Shown here piece after piece: positions 44,970-56,333 of a DNA stretch of 64,000 nt. The stretch comes from Powellomyces hirtus. Its lineage: Eukaryota; Chytridiomycota; Chytridiomycetes; Spizellomycetales; Powellomycetaceae. A model generated the notes under the pieces. The model made no database searches and was not told the origin of the DNA. It saw only the letters and a list, made by a program, of their open reading frames with translations. The DNA is taken from positions 62,001-126,000 of the forward strand of contig JAHLKG010000020.1 of the NCBI GenBank assembly GCA_025526995.1, in the 5' to 3' direction. How positions within the stretch are numbered: position 1 is the first letter of the stretch; the number at the start of each line of letters is the position of its first letter. A program made the position numbers and the translations under genes.

Positions 44970-47900
44970 CTAAGGTTCTGTTGCGACAATCTCGACATCA
45001 GGAACCTGTTTCTCAAGTGAAGGACCGCCTACGCCTTCAGCCGGCTGTACCGCTAGCGGGGTTTGAGGAGGTACATCAGGCGCTGGTGGCTCCCCATGTT
45101 CCCCTTTGTGCAACGGTGCAGGCGCCGACGAAGGTTGAGCTGGCGGCTCTGGCTGGTTATGATGATGACGAGGTTCGTCTTTGTTCTGCTCACTTTTCAA
45201 GTCGCCCAGAAGGCCATCAAGATCTTTGAACGCATCTTGGATGCGCGTGTTGGCATCCGCGATCGAGTGTGCCAGATTGTTGGTGCGCCGCTGCGCCGCG
45301 GTGAGGGACGCCTGCATGCGTTCCAGTTTTTCATGCGCGCGTTCCATATTGTGCGCTCTGAATTGGCGCTTCTCGTCTTCCAGCCGTGTTTCTTTGGCAA
45401 CGACCGCAACCGGAATGCGCAGCGCGGAGGAATCCCCACCCGCCAAACCAGCCGCGTTGCTCAGCGAATGTCCCGAAATGACCAGCTCGCGGACCTTCTC
45501 GAGTCCCGAGATGGTATTGTCAAGTCGTTGGCCGACCGACAATATCCAGTAGACGTTGAGAACAGTGAGAAGGAATCCCAATAGAAGCAGGACAGCAAGC
45601 GCGAGAAGAGCAGCAATGGTGATTCGCTTCTCGCGACGATGTCGTTCGGCTTTATTGTTCTCTGAAGTGGAGCCATCGACGCTGGTCGCTGACGATGAGC
45701 GCAGGAGGGGACCAACGACCAAATCTGCCAGGCGGGAAACGAACGCGAAGGGTTTGGACCGCGATCCGGGTACTGCAGCGGGACGAGGGGTAGAGGCTGC
45801 CGTGGATTGTGCAGAAGGGCTAGCTTCAGTGGCTGAGACCGACGCTTTGCAGGTGGCTGCGGCTTTTACAGGAGATGAGTTCTCGCGGATGCCAGCTTCA
45901 GTTCCCTTGGATTTTAAGAGAGACACCAGCTCGTTGCAGAAAGCTTTTATTCCATCGACTGTGGCGTTTTCGATTTGAGCTGCATACATGTCATTAGTAT
46001 CAAGGGAAAAACATCCATCCCACAGCAGATTGATATAGCATACTTTTCCACATCAACCGTTTGGTAAAATCCACTTTCACGGTGACCAACATGCGGGTTT
46101 TTCCAGGCCCTGCATGAGTCAAGCAATACCTGTTGATTGGCATGAAGAATTCGCCATATGGAGCTTTGGGAGTGCGGACATTGCATTCCACGACGTAGAC
46201 GCCTGCAACGTCATCCTGGCGAATTACAGTTTGCTTCTCGTACCCAGTTGCCGTTTGTTTGGCCAGCATGGGCGGCTTGTAAGATACGGTATAGGTGACA
46301 TCGCGATTGACCAGGTGTCCATTGGTGTCATCTGTATTCCAGGGTTCAAAGACGACGTCGTGGGTGTCCCGGCGATTGTGAGCTTCGCGAACGAGGTCCG
46401 GGCTAGAGGTAAAGATTTTTGCAAACACCGTCTCCACATCCAAGTCTAGCAGGATGTCGATGGCGGTGGAATCAAAGTGCGCCGGACAATCACAGGTGGC
46501 TGGGGCAGCAGGTCGTGATGTCTTAGAAACGCTAGTCCTGGGGTCCTCGCTGTTGTCTTCTGCAACCTTGACAATGGCATGAGATGAATGATCACCGAGC
46601 TGAGGCCTTGCCGACTGTCTCCGGCTTGCTGACAAGCGACGCAAGATCTTGTTGGTTCTGAGTGCCGGTGAGTGCGGAGCACTCGCGCCATCATTTGTAG
46701 TGGGTGCGGGGGACGTAGATCTGTCCACATTAGGCTGAGCGGTTGGAGGATGAACGTCCAGAGATGCGCAGCTTGAGTTTCCGACATTTGACGGGTCACC
46801 ACCTTTGGTCGGAAGCATCTTTTTGATGAAACCGATCCCGGACGCGAGGGTCGTCTGAGCACGATGCGACCGACAAACAGTTCCAGTGTGAAAAGACGAG
46901 TTCGCTGCGAGTGCAAGTGGTTGTGCCAGATGTGCTATATCAGGTTCACTATTGGAACCGCGTAAGCCGCCCAAGCCACGATCATTCTGAAATCCCGCCG
47001 ACAGGGAGCTTCCATTCTCCAGAGGCACTGGTTCAAGAAGCTTGGCGCGGACTTCTTGCTGCATTTCAAGTGTCTTCGCATTAGAAACGCGTGAGCCCGC
47101 TGGTTTGTTTCCGTTGCCGTCAGCTTCAATCCACGTAGAGACTTCACTTTCGCTGTCAGTCCCGTCGTCTTTTCCGCCAGCTTCATACCCAACCACGCTT
47201 CTCAGGTGTTCGTCCAGGATGCCACCGCGTTCCGGGGAGCCTGGGAGCGATTGATCTGACTCGTCTTTGGTTGCGTCCACGATTTCGTCCGCGAAGGTAG
47301 TAGCCATCGCCCGCTCTGCAGCATTCTGTACGCGAGGAGCAGTCAGTATCCAAGATTGGGCGACTGTAAGCCTACAACCCCCGCTTACCAAAGGACTGAC
47401 GACGTTCCGCCAAAAGTTGACAATGTCTCCATATGCAGCATCACGCTTGAGGAATGCCGAAAAGACGTACTTCAAGAGGAATTGGAAGTGTCAGCAATAC
47501 CTTGCAACCCGGTGAGAGATTTGCGGAGCAAATTTCCTTACCTTGCGATCAGGATCTACAGTCATGCGAAGAGCGTTCGGAAACATCCCCGCTGTGGATT
47601 TCTTTTCCACACCCGTGATCTCTGGATAGCTGACAATAATCTTGGCGCTTTTCGTGAAATGAGTTCCAGAGAAACAAAGATGCGCGTTTGTCAAAAACAT
47701 CTTGCCGTGCCAAAGTCCATCACGGTCAAGAGCGCAGGAATATGTGGCCTCCAGAATCTCGCCGTTACGCGAGGCCACTTCAGGGAATGCTTTGAGGAAT
47801 TTCTTGATGTCCCGGGTGGTGACGGTGCCTCCGGAAGATTTAACGCTCCGCCGAACAAAGGATAAGGCGATATGTGGGATCTAAAACACAACCAGAGTAA

Positions 47901-48463
47901 GTTTGGATGATCACAATGAGGTTCCCTTGAAGTGGGAACAGGCCGTTTCTACCCATGATACATACATCGGTTGGTACTAGAGACGGTCGAGCGGAGCGAG
48001 GGAATGTAGAGGAGGCAGCGGGTGTCACCCCTGGACTGGTACGTGGCCATGACTGTGTCCCTTTTGACTCGTCGGGAAGCGGGTTCTCGGGATAACGTGA
48101 CGCATCGGGCGCGGAGGGCGCTTCCTGACGGGGAGCAGAAGTGTTGTATGCGGCGGTGGTTAACGACGAGCTAGAGACATCTTGATGTTCGCCTGCATGG
48201 GAAGCGGAGATGCGGAGGGGAAGGCAAGCATCTTTGAGTGCTTCTTTGGCGTTGTGTGCAACGTCATAGACCGCGTGTGCGGTCGCCAACAGACCCTCCT
48301 TCAACGAACCATCACTCCTTGTCCTTTGCGACAGCTGGCGCTCTCCCTTAATGGCGGTGCTGGGAGTCGTGGTCGTAGAGGGAGCGTGGGAGCTCTTCGC
48401 AGCGCTGTGTTTGTCGACGACAGACCCGACAAGAGCCGTGGTCGTCGCTGTGCTCGCAGTCAT
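44970..48463 (-). CDS. LAM/GRAMD1-type sterol transfer protein (GRAM + VASt)
   Basis: ER-anchored protein that moves sterol at contact sites with the plasma membrane. Five exons: 47966-48463, 47542-47880, 47389-47469, 46044-47325, 44970-45979, 1069 aa. Parts: disordered Ser/Thr-rich N-terminus; GRAM domain at about 205-305 (LEATYSCALDRDGLWHGKMF, LCFSGTHF, IIVSYPEITGVEKK, YVFSAFLKRDAAY); disordered linker; VASt sterol-binding domain at about 600-735 (LDVETVFAKIFTSS, VNRDVTYTVSYKPPM, VIRQDDVAGVYVVECNVRTP, RMLVTVKVDFTKRLMWK); one membrane helix at about 850-880 (ITIAALLALAVLLLLGFLL); a coiled coil; and a Pro-rich C-terminus. The domain order equals yeast Lam/Ysp and animal Aster proteins, with one VASt domain. 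The coiled coil after the membrane helix would lie in the ER lumen if topology is as usual. Confidence 0.88.
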
Positions 48464-49496
48464 TCCTGCTTAGGCGCGGTGGGTGTTTAACTTCGAGGCG
48501 CGTGTTGTGCGTCCGGTCAGTTTCCGTACGAGAACTTTTGCAGGTAACGACGCAATGGACGTCAAGCTGTGCGCAACGTTTCTACTCGTAGATTGTACAA
48601 TTGACAGTGGGTATCGGTCGGGAACATGTATTGCGGAAGTTGATTTATGGTAACAGAACAGACTAACGGAAGCTTCAATTGTTACGTAACGGGGAAGAAG
48701 TGGGGCTGGCAATGGACAATAATAGAAACAAACTCAAATCGCGGTTAGCGAGTAAGGGCTTGACAAAAGTGCTAAGGTCGCAAGAATGATTCAAGCTCCT
48801 TGCATCCGTGACCTCCTCTATTATACATTGAGAATGGCGGCGCAGGCTACTGTACACGTAGTCGGGGGTACAAAGAAAGTGCACAAATGCATGGCTTGGT
48901 TAGTTACCGCTTGAACATCGGCCGTATCGGCATATCGCATGGGATTTGATCCTCCGAGTCGGACTTGTCGCGTCACGCGTTCCGCCGTGATATAATCTGT
49001 TCTTTTTACACGTCAATTTCTACCCGCGGCCTTACAAATCGGCCCTAGGCTAAACTAATCGTTCGCGATTCATGGCACGTGGAAAAACTGTCAGTCGGGG
49101 AGTTTATTGTTCTTGTTGGACCGCAAGCGTTTATTGCCCTTTGCAGTGACCCTTCTCTTGTATGGGGCTAAACAAAGTTGCCACAATATCCCGCACTATC
49201 GGCGTTCTCATTACGTGCAAAGAGGGAATTTGAAAGCATCTCATTAGCGACAGCACGACCTGACCCAAATCCCGTGACTCCACATGCAGGCCCCGTGACT
49301 TGGTTGAGCAGCCTTCCTAGTGGCCAGAAGTCTACGCGGGCGACGATGCGCGTAAGAGCAGGGCTTCAGTCAAACTGGCGACACAGCTGAATCTGCGTAT
49401 ACCCCTGATAAAGATCTTGTGCTTTTCAGTTGTTTTTCATCTTCCCGGCCCGCGTCCTTCTTCACCACTAGTCTTTTCTTTGCGCAGATCTTTCAC
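48464..49496. promoter_or_regulatory. Divergent intergenic region of the LAM and RPT3 genes
   Basis: About 1 kb without supported coding sequence. Presumed promoters and 5' UTRs. The RPT3 side ends in a pyrimidine-rich stretch before the ATG. Confidence 0.4.
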
Positions 49497-51017
49497 ATGG
49501 AGGACTTGGGCATCAAAGTGCCGCTGGATGGGGTACGCTTGTCCGGCGTTGTTAGACGCGTTCGTCGAGGCGATCCCTGGTTTGTTAACAAGATTCTCAT
49601 TTGTCGTTCGCACAGGACAATGTCTACGCTGCCGCGAAAGCAGAGCTGGTAGAGGATTTGAGTGAGGAGGATATGTACACAAAGCTGAAGAAGCTGCAAA
49701 GGCACCTCGAGTTTCTGTCTCTCCAGGAGGAGTACATCAAGGACGAGCAAAAGAACTTGAAACGCGAGCTCATTAGAGCTCAGGAGGAGGTCAAGCGTAT
49801 TCAGTCTGTTCCGCTGGTCATTGGACAATTCTTGGAACCTATCGATCAGCATACTGGAATCGTGGGATCCACCACTGGCTCGAACTATGTTGTTCGAATT
49901 CTCTCCACCATCGACCGCGAGCTCCTTAAGCCTAGCGCATCTGTTGCTCTGCATAGGCATTCGAATGCGCTGGTGGATGTGCTGCCACCGGAAGCTGATA
50001 GCAGCATCTCCATGTTGAGTGATCAGGAGAAACCAGATGTTACGTACCAAGACATCGGAGGATTGGATATTCAGAAGCAAGAAATTCGAGAGGCGGTCGA
50101 GCTGCCGCTCACCCACTTTGACCTGTATCGTCAGATTGGTATCGACCCCCCGCGCGGAGTACTACTGTACGGGCCTCCAGGAACCGGGAAAACAATGCTA
50201 GTTAAAGCTGTCGCGCATCACACCACCGCATCCTTCATTCGCGTGAATGGATCCGAGTTCGTTCAGAAATATCTGGGTGAAGGACCCCGCATGGTGCGCG
50301 ATGTTTTCCGTCTTGCAAGGGAAAACTCTCCAGCCATTATTTTCATCGACGAAATCGACGCTATTGCTACAAAACGTTTTGACGCGCAAACTGGTGCCGA
50401 CCGAGAAGTGCAGCGTATCCTCCTCGAGCTGCTGAATCAGATGGACGGTTTTGACCAGACGTCCAATGTGAAGGTACGGTTTTTAGTGGCAGGGAAAGCG
50501 GCGGCTTGCATGTACGTGTATCTCAAATCAATAACCGCAGGTTATAATGGCAACAAATCGAGCCGATACTCTTGACCCTGCGCTTCTTCGACCAGGTCGT
50601 CTGGATCGAAAGATCGAATTTCCGACCCCTGACCGACGACAGAAGCGTATGATTTTCACGACAGTGACTTCAAAGATGAACCTGTCAGAGGAAGTCGATC
50701 TCGAAGAATGTAGGGGCTGAGACGTAACTTTGTCTTAACATGCTGCGAAATCTAATGAATGGTCGGCTGTTTCATGTAGTTGTATCTCGACCGGACAAAC
50801 TGAGTGGAGCCGAAATAGCTTCAATCTGTCAACAAGCGGGAATGTTTGCTGTCAGGGTACGTCACTAGCAACGAACTGCGGATTTTGTTACTTGCCGTTT
50901 ACTAACGTCTTTGATCACATCTAGGCCAATCGATATGTGGTGCTAGCAAAGGATATTGAGAAGGCTTACCGGGCAAACGTCAAAAAGACGGATATAGAAC
51001 TGGAGTTCTATCACTAG
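49497..51017 (+). CDS. RPT3: 26S proteasome regulatory ATPase RPT3 (PSMC4)
   Basis: AAA+ ATPase of the 19S base ring that unfolds substrates into the 20S core. Five exons: 49497-49532, 49616-50473, 50541-50709, 50780-50856, 50925-51017, 410 aa (human 418, yeast 428). N-terminal coiled coil ([20 protein letters not shown]); OB domain with [34 protein letters not shown]alker [18 protein letters not shown]alker [21 protein letters not shown] second region of homology; and the C-terminus LEFYH, a hydrophobic-Tyr-X tail that opens the 20S gate. The first exon encodes only 12 residues and is assigned because it supplies the only nearby ATG with a good donor. Intact. Confidence 0.95.
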
Positions 51018-51240
51018 AAGTCATAAGGCTCGAAGGCTGAACTACCTCAATAAAAATATGAAACCGCCTTTGCAAAGAAATCGCATTTTATTTCATTTAC
51101 GTGTGAATGGGGCAAATGCGGAAACCACTTTTCATAACAATCTGGCCTTTCGCAGTACTACCACCCCGATCAATTCCAAAGCTGGCGCTTGCCATACCGC
51201 ATGATGAAAAATTGAAACTACCGTGCACTATAGATTTTGC

Positions 51241-53309
51241 CTATTCACACCACACATCCGCGCGGACTGCAACTTGGCTCTCCGTTGTCATCCCCGGAAA
51301 GATCGAAAATCGGTAAAGGACGTTTCCTCCCGTGGGGCAGCGGGTTTGCATGCGAATAGGGTCAAAATTCACAAATCTTCCCCCCATGAGAGTTTCCTTC
51401 AGTTGGGTGAACCTCTCTCCGTCCAACTGCATGTCTTGAAGGATCTTCTCGTAGACTTTCACCGCAGGGGATCGGGGCGGGTCGAAGTAAAAGTTCATGC
51501 CGACGGCTCGGGCTCGGCATCTGAGTTTCAAGCATGAGCGCAGGATGACCTGGTACCTTGAGAACAGAGACTTCTGATAGGTCTCGGTGATCTCCCCAAG
51601 CACACGTTCCCGAAGTACGGCGTCTAATTGCGACGACTTTTTAAGAAATAGTTTGTCCAATGGATTTGTAAACTTGTCTGGCATTCGATCCGCCTCCAGA
51701 GCTTCACCGACTCGCTTCCACAAGGAACGCAGGAAATTCTCGTCAGATCTACGTGTCCTTTGATGCTCTTCAGAATCTTGCGGGCCGAACGTGATCTTTG
51801 ATGCAAGCAGCTGCGTCAAGTCCATTGGCGGGATCTGCACTTGGCCGCTCAGAGCCGCAAACAGGAGCTCTGAGATGATCGATTGAACCGCTGCAACTAG
51901 TTTATTTTTCTTCCGAGCGGGTGCTCCCTTTTTGGTAACGCTTGCGACACCGGTCGCGCAAAGTTGATCTGTGAGGTTGATGGTCTTACGCAGAGATTCC
52001 TCTTTCCCCTTCGGTTCAGCAGGGTTGGGAACAATTTCAGTCACAAGAGCTCGGACATCCTTCTTGAGCCGATCAAATTCATCCGCGATTTCGTTCGGTT
52101 TCAACGAAGACTGTGTGTCGAATAAGCCATTGCTCTCAAATTGATGGGTCCTCATGAGCTTCCCTTCGGCTCTCGCGAGCCTTTCCTTCAGCAGCTGAAC
52201 TTCTTCCAAATGCTGCTGGCTCTCCATTGCGTAGATTGCCAAGAGCGCCGAGTAATCTGCGTGCAGCCTCATGCGCTCAGCCTCAATTTGATTGACAAAA
52301 TCCGTGCTTCTGGCCATCCAGTTATGTGCTTCCTGCTGAACCTGCGCCATCTTCGCTTGAAGCTCTTCATTCGCATGCTTGACCTGTTGGATCTGCTGTT
52401 CCAGTTCTTGGATTTGCACCTTCGCCGCCCTACCCTGCTGTACTAGTTTCTTTTGCAGCTGTGCGCTCACAAGCCCCGACCGCGACATGGTGGCTTTCAA
52501 TGGCGCCCATTTCAAGAAAACCTGTCCCTTTTCTCCTTCGCATTTGAAAGTCCCCTCCCCATGCTCGGCTAGCGCCTGAAGAATTCTTTCATTCCTCCAG
52601 CTTTTCAGATTAGGGAGAAGCGTGTATTCCATAGGTCCCTTGACATGCGCCAGCAGGTATTCGAAAAAGCGTTTGGTTTCGCTCAAGCTTGCGACACCTC
52701 GTCCCAGGGTAGGTGTGTCTATGCGGTTTGCGGCAAACTCCTCTAGCTCTCTCGCAACATGCATATCCATCTCCGACAACCGACGGTAGGTACTGTCCGA
52801 CAATTCGGGCTGCCAAATCAACTGCATGATCTTGCGCACCTCGCGGCTGACAGGAGATGTGGTGACGTCTCCCCACGATCGTGTTTCACGCCCCATGTTC
52901 TGTATCTTGTCACGCAAAGGCAGGTACAGCTTGAGAAAGGCGAATGTCAAATGATGCTCAGGGAAATAGCCTTTGAGCTCTTCCATCAGTCCAACATTGA
53001 CAATAGCCTCATCGACTGTCTACATAAACACAAGCGGCTCAGCCAGGCCTCAGGCTTTCATTGCAAAGCAGTTGCGCATGAGCACGTACCCTTGGCCAGT
53101 GACTATTCAATATGATGATTTCCTTTCCAGTCATCTGTTTCAGCTCTTTTGCGGCCTTTAACTGACAAGATCGTCAAGAAAGACATGTCCTTCACTCGAG
53201 GCGGCACTCTAGAATCTATGACACATATCCAAGGACGACATACCGGACTATCCGAGTTGTTCGGATTGCAAAAGTAACTCACTAGGGGCACGTAGTTCAT
53301 CAAGCCCAT
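51241..53309 (-). CDS. Unknown coiled-coil protein
   Basis: Three exons: 53244-53309, 53090-53161, 51241-53019, all phase 0, 638 aa. I do not recognise a family. It begins MGLMNYVPLVSYFCNPNN, with NSHWPR and IVNVGLMEELKGYFPEHHLT forming what looks like a conserved helical N-terminal domain, then a region with WAPLKATMSRSGL, a coiled coil at about residues 220-320 (LQKKLVQQGRAAKVQIQELE onward), a charged middle, and a globular C-terminal part with NFYFDPPRSPAVKVYEKIL and LYRFSIFPGM. No transmembrane segment or signal peptide. Convergent with RPT3, 223 bp apart. The exons upstream of the large frame are supported by matching splice sites and frame, which argues that it is a real gene. Confidence 0.72.
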
Positions 53310-53923
53310 TCCAACAATGTCTGTGGGCTTGTGCTAACAGTTGTTTGCGCCGAGGTACGGAGGTGGGGCGAGAATCTAGCAATTTACTCTGACTGCGTGG
53401 GAATTAGTTTCCTTACGACCAACACCGCTGGAGTCAAGTTAGAGCTGCCCTGATCCCCCAGAAGTCATGCGTTTCATAATGTCTCAGGCCGCATCCAAAG
53501 ATCGCGTGGCAAAAGCAAACGCGATTGGGATCCCAGCGACCCGGAGACTCCTGCACATGAAAGACGCTGTCATCTTTCCAACACCCTTTACTAGGTAATG
53601 TTGGCAAGGCGCTTTACCCGGCTTCAAGTTGCCTCCTTAACACGGTTGAAACTATTTTGCAATTTGACAGGCTGCACGCGCGGCTAAGCCACTTGAGCAA
53701 AGAAGGGTGGGCGAAACTGTCAATCCTCCTCCGACGTCTGTGTTCTCACCGAACCAAACCTCCCATGCCGCATTCCGTCAGTTGCATTTACACATACTAT
53801 GTATCCAAAAATGCGGTAACCTACTGGACATGCCTCCACACCCCCATGATGCGAGCCAATGTGAACCCCTTCTCTTCATCTCACAGGCCTGATTTGTGAG
53901 CTCAATCATATTTTGATGCACAC
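53310..53923. other. Intergenic region upstream of the coiled-coil gene
   Basis: No gene or RNA supported. Start of the second accessory block. Confidence 0.35.
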
Positions 53924-54195
53924 TGTTGTGCGTAGGTCCGATTGAGGTATAGCTCAACAGAAGGAAGCTAGCTCGATGCTCTCTATGACAAGGGTGTTAT
54001 ATCTTGTGTTGTTGTTGTTCAGTCTGAACAGTGGGTGAAAGAAGATCTACGCTAAGAAGAAGAAAAAGTGGCTGTGCAAGCTATCTGAGCATACGCGGTT
54101 AGATAGATTATAGAGCTTGCAGCAGAGGTGGTGTGGAGTCTTGGGGCACTGTCGATTTGACAGGTTGGTCTTGCAAGTCCAAAACTTAACTCACA
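53924..54195. repeat. Solo LTR of copia family B
   Basis: About 270 bp that align along their length with the B LTR at 61985-62242: both begin TGTTGTGCGTAGGTCCG and share GTGGCTGTGCAAGCTATCT and GCACTGTCGATTTGACAGGT (GCGCTG in the other). No internal B sequence on either side, so a solo LTR left by recombination. CACAC occurs on both sides (53919-53923 and 54192-54196), a possible target duplication, though the exact 3' edge is uncertain. Confidence 0.75.
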
Positions 54196-55293
54196 CTGCT
54201 GCTGAGGTGCAAGGCTCATTCATGTCAGAAGGATCCAGATAAAAAAGGGGGGAGGAGGGAACGTGCACATGGACAGCATTTTTTCTACAAGTGTTGGATA
54301 CTTTATGAGTAACCCATGCCTTCTGCAGTAAATCAACCAATGTGCATTATAAGTGTCATTGTGTGATGCTATGTTGGGCCTGTGTACATGCCAGCAGTTG
54401 CTTTTTATTGGAATATTGAAGACTTTGTACCCAGCATTGATCTTTACATTAGATCTTGACTTTGGATCTCTGCCCGTGACACGTTACCAGCATACCAGGT
54501 CCCAGTGATCTAAATTGGATCACATTAGTGAAGAAAAGAGAATAGATATGCTTGTTGAACAAACTTTCATGTTAAGACTCAAAAACATGATTGTATTTAT
54601 ACATTACCCATCTCTGTGGATTTACTGACTGCTACATCGCTGTCCGCATTCTGAAGAGTACTGTAACCCTCACCAAAGGCCCACATTGACAGTCTAGTCT
54701 GAGTTACTATTGGAATGCTGTTGAATGTTTACACAATGTGTGTCCTAAAGTTAGATGCTAATTTGAAATCTTCACTCGTTATGCATGACCAACATACCAG
54801 TAACCTGACAAGCTGAACTGGATCATGTGTCTATTGGAGATATCAACGTTTCCAGTACTTTATTGGAAATGCAGAGGATTGGCAAATTCAATGCAGCCTC
54901 CAGTAGACTTCGTAAGGGGGTTACAGAGCTTTTCTATGATGCAGATGACGGTGTATCGTTGTCAGATGCACGGAGATGTAATGTATGTGAATGTATTTTA
55001 TGTCTTAAGTCTTATTGGTAATGTTTTGCTTGTCAAGCATTCTAATCTACTCTTTTTCTTCAAACACGTGATCACACGTGATCCAATTCAGCTCTTAGCG
55101 TTATCAGTATCATGGTCACGCGTTCTAGCTGGAGATTCCAAGTTAGGAACTAATGTAAGGACTAACGTTGAGTACGCAAAGCTCAACATTCCAATACACT
55201 CCATGTCTGAGTGATCGATCTGTGGTAGGGGGATTTTACTCATTCAGGAGCTCCGTCATGGACGCTTTCCTCATTGGCGTGATGGTGTTATCG
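54196..55293. other. Gene-free stretch between retroelements
   Basis: Moderately AT-rich. A 129-codon plus-strand frame (54825-55214) has no recognisable motif. GATCC/GATCA words are frequent. I see no other structure. Confidence 0.35.
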
Positions 55294-55533
55294 TGTTGGT
55301 CTGAGAGTATCTGGGTAGATAGTTGAGGAAGCTTTCAGGGTAGTTGACTGAGCAAAACAATGAAGTAACTTAATCCCGCTCTGTTGGAGAAAAAGAGAAA
55401 AGTCCCACCGATATATTAAGTATGTAAGGAAAACTACTTATATCGGAGTTGATCACGTGGGTTCACGTGATCGCGTGATACGCCCTGCAATGGCGCAGTC
55501 GTGACTCGATGACAGAGTTTGTACACGCTAACA
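55294..55533 (-). repeat. 3' LTR of copia A2
   Basis: 240 bp; reads TGTTAGCGTGTAC...CAACA on the minus strand. Preceded internally by the polypurine tract (CCCCCACTC on the plus strand at 55534-55542). Retains the GATCACGTG/CACGTGATC pair except for one changed spacer base. Confidence 0.93.
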
Positions 55534-55649
55534 CCCCCACTCAGACCTGTCAGTCTGTCAGTGAGAGAGTTGCTCTATCTACTTTTACTACACACCCCCA
55601 CGCACACCCCCAAACACCCCCATTTATTACATTTTTAAGAATACGAGGA

Positions 55650-56333
55650 ATGGCTAGGGTACGTCTATGAGATCCGCGCAAATGAGGCGTAAGCTCTAAC
55701 TATGTGCCGGTGTAGTTGTCAGGTTCAGGCAAGGCGAAGCAGACGGCGAGAAAGACGGGACCGCAGGCAGCTGCTCCTGCGACGACCACAGCTCCGGCTG
55801 TGCTGTCGTCAGTGGTGCCCTCTGCGCCAGTGGGAGGCGCACCCGCTGCGGGGTTGTCCCGAGCGGAGATTCGAACGATGTCGGCAGCGTATGCCCGACA
55901 GTTCCACCGCAAGGACCGTCAAGGGGTCCTTGAACGTCACATCGAGCAGGCGCAAGACCGGGTGAAGGACCAGGTGAGGTCCGGTACGCCTCTTGGTCGC
56001 GCACGGGCGAGCGGGATGGTTGATGGACTGAGGTCCATACTAGAGGACTGGCGGAGCCGGAAGCTGGCGGTTGGGAAGGACAAGGGTACAGCCCAGGCAA
56101 AGAAGAAGACTGCGGACAAGAAGTCTGCAGCGGAGGTGAAGAGGATGTGGGACATCCTGGAGCGGGAGGCTCCGTATAATGATGAGGAAGAGGAGGAGGG
56201 GGAAGCCGAGGAGTTGGAGGGACCACCGGTCTCTCCAAGCCGACACTCACCCTCAAGCGATGAGGATGATGGAGGAGGGGCAGGCCCATCCTCCTTGGGG
56301 GGCATTGCTTCGGGTTCCGCAATTGCGGTGTAG
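55650..56333 (+). CDS. Antisense cargo gene of copia A2 with histone H3 tail-like N-terminus
   Basis: Copy of the A1 antisense gene, here on the plus strand and intact. Exon 1 55650-55658 (ATG GCT AGG), donor GTACGT, branch site CTCTAAC (55694-55700), acceptor TAG at 55713-55715, exon 2 55716-56333; intron 57 nt; 208 aa. N-terminus MAR-LSGSG-KAKQTARKTG is unchanged from A1 while about 13% of other residues differ. The middle charged helices (QQ/RQ variants of AQQFHRKDRQGVLERHIEQA, then KSAAEVKRMWDILEREAP), the acidic run (two codons shorter) and the SGSAIAV end are all kept. It overlaps, on the other strand, an open extension of A2 pol. Transcription would start in or near the LTR 117 bp upstream. 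Confidence 0.75.
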
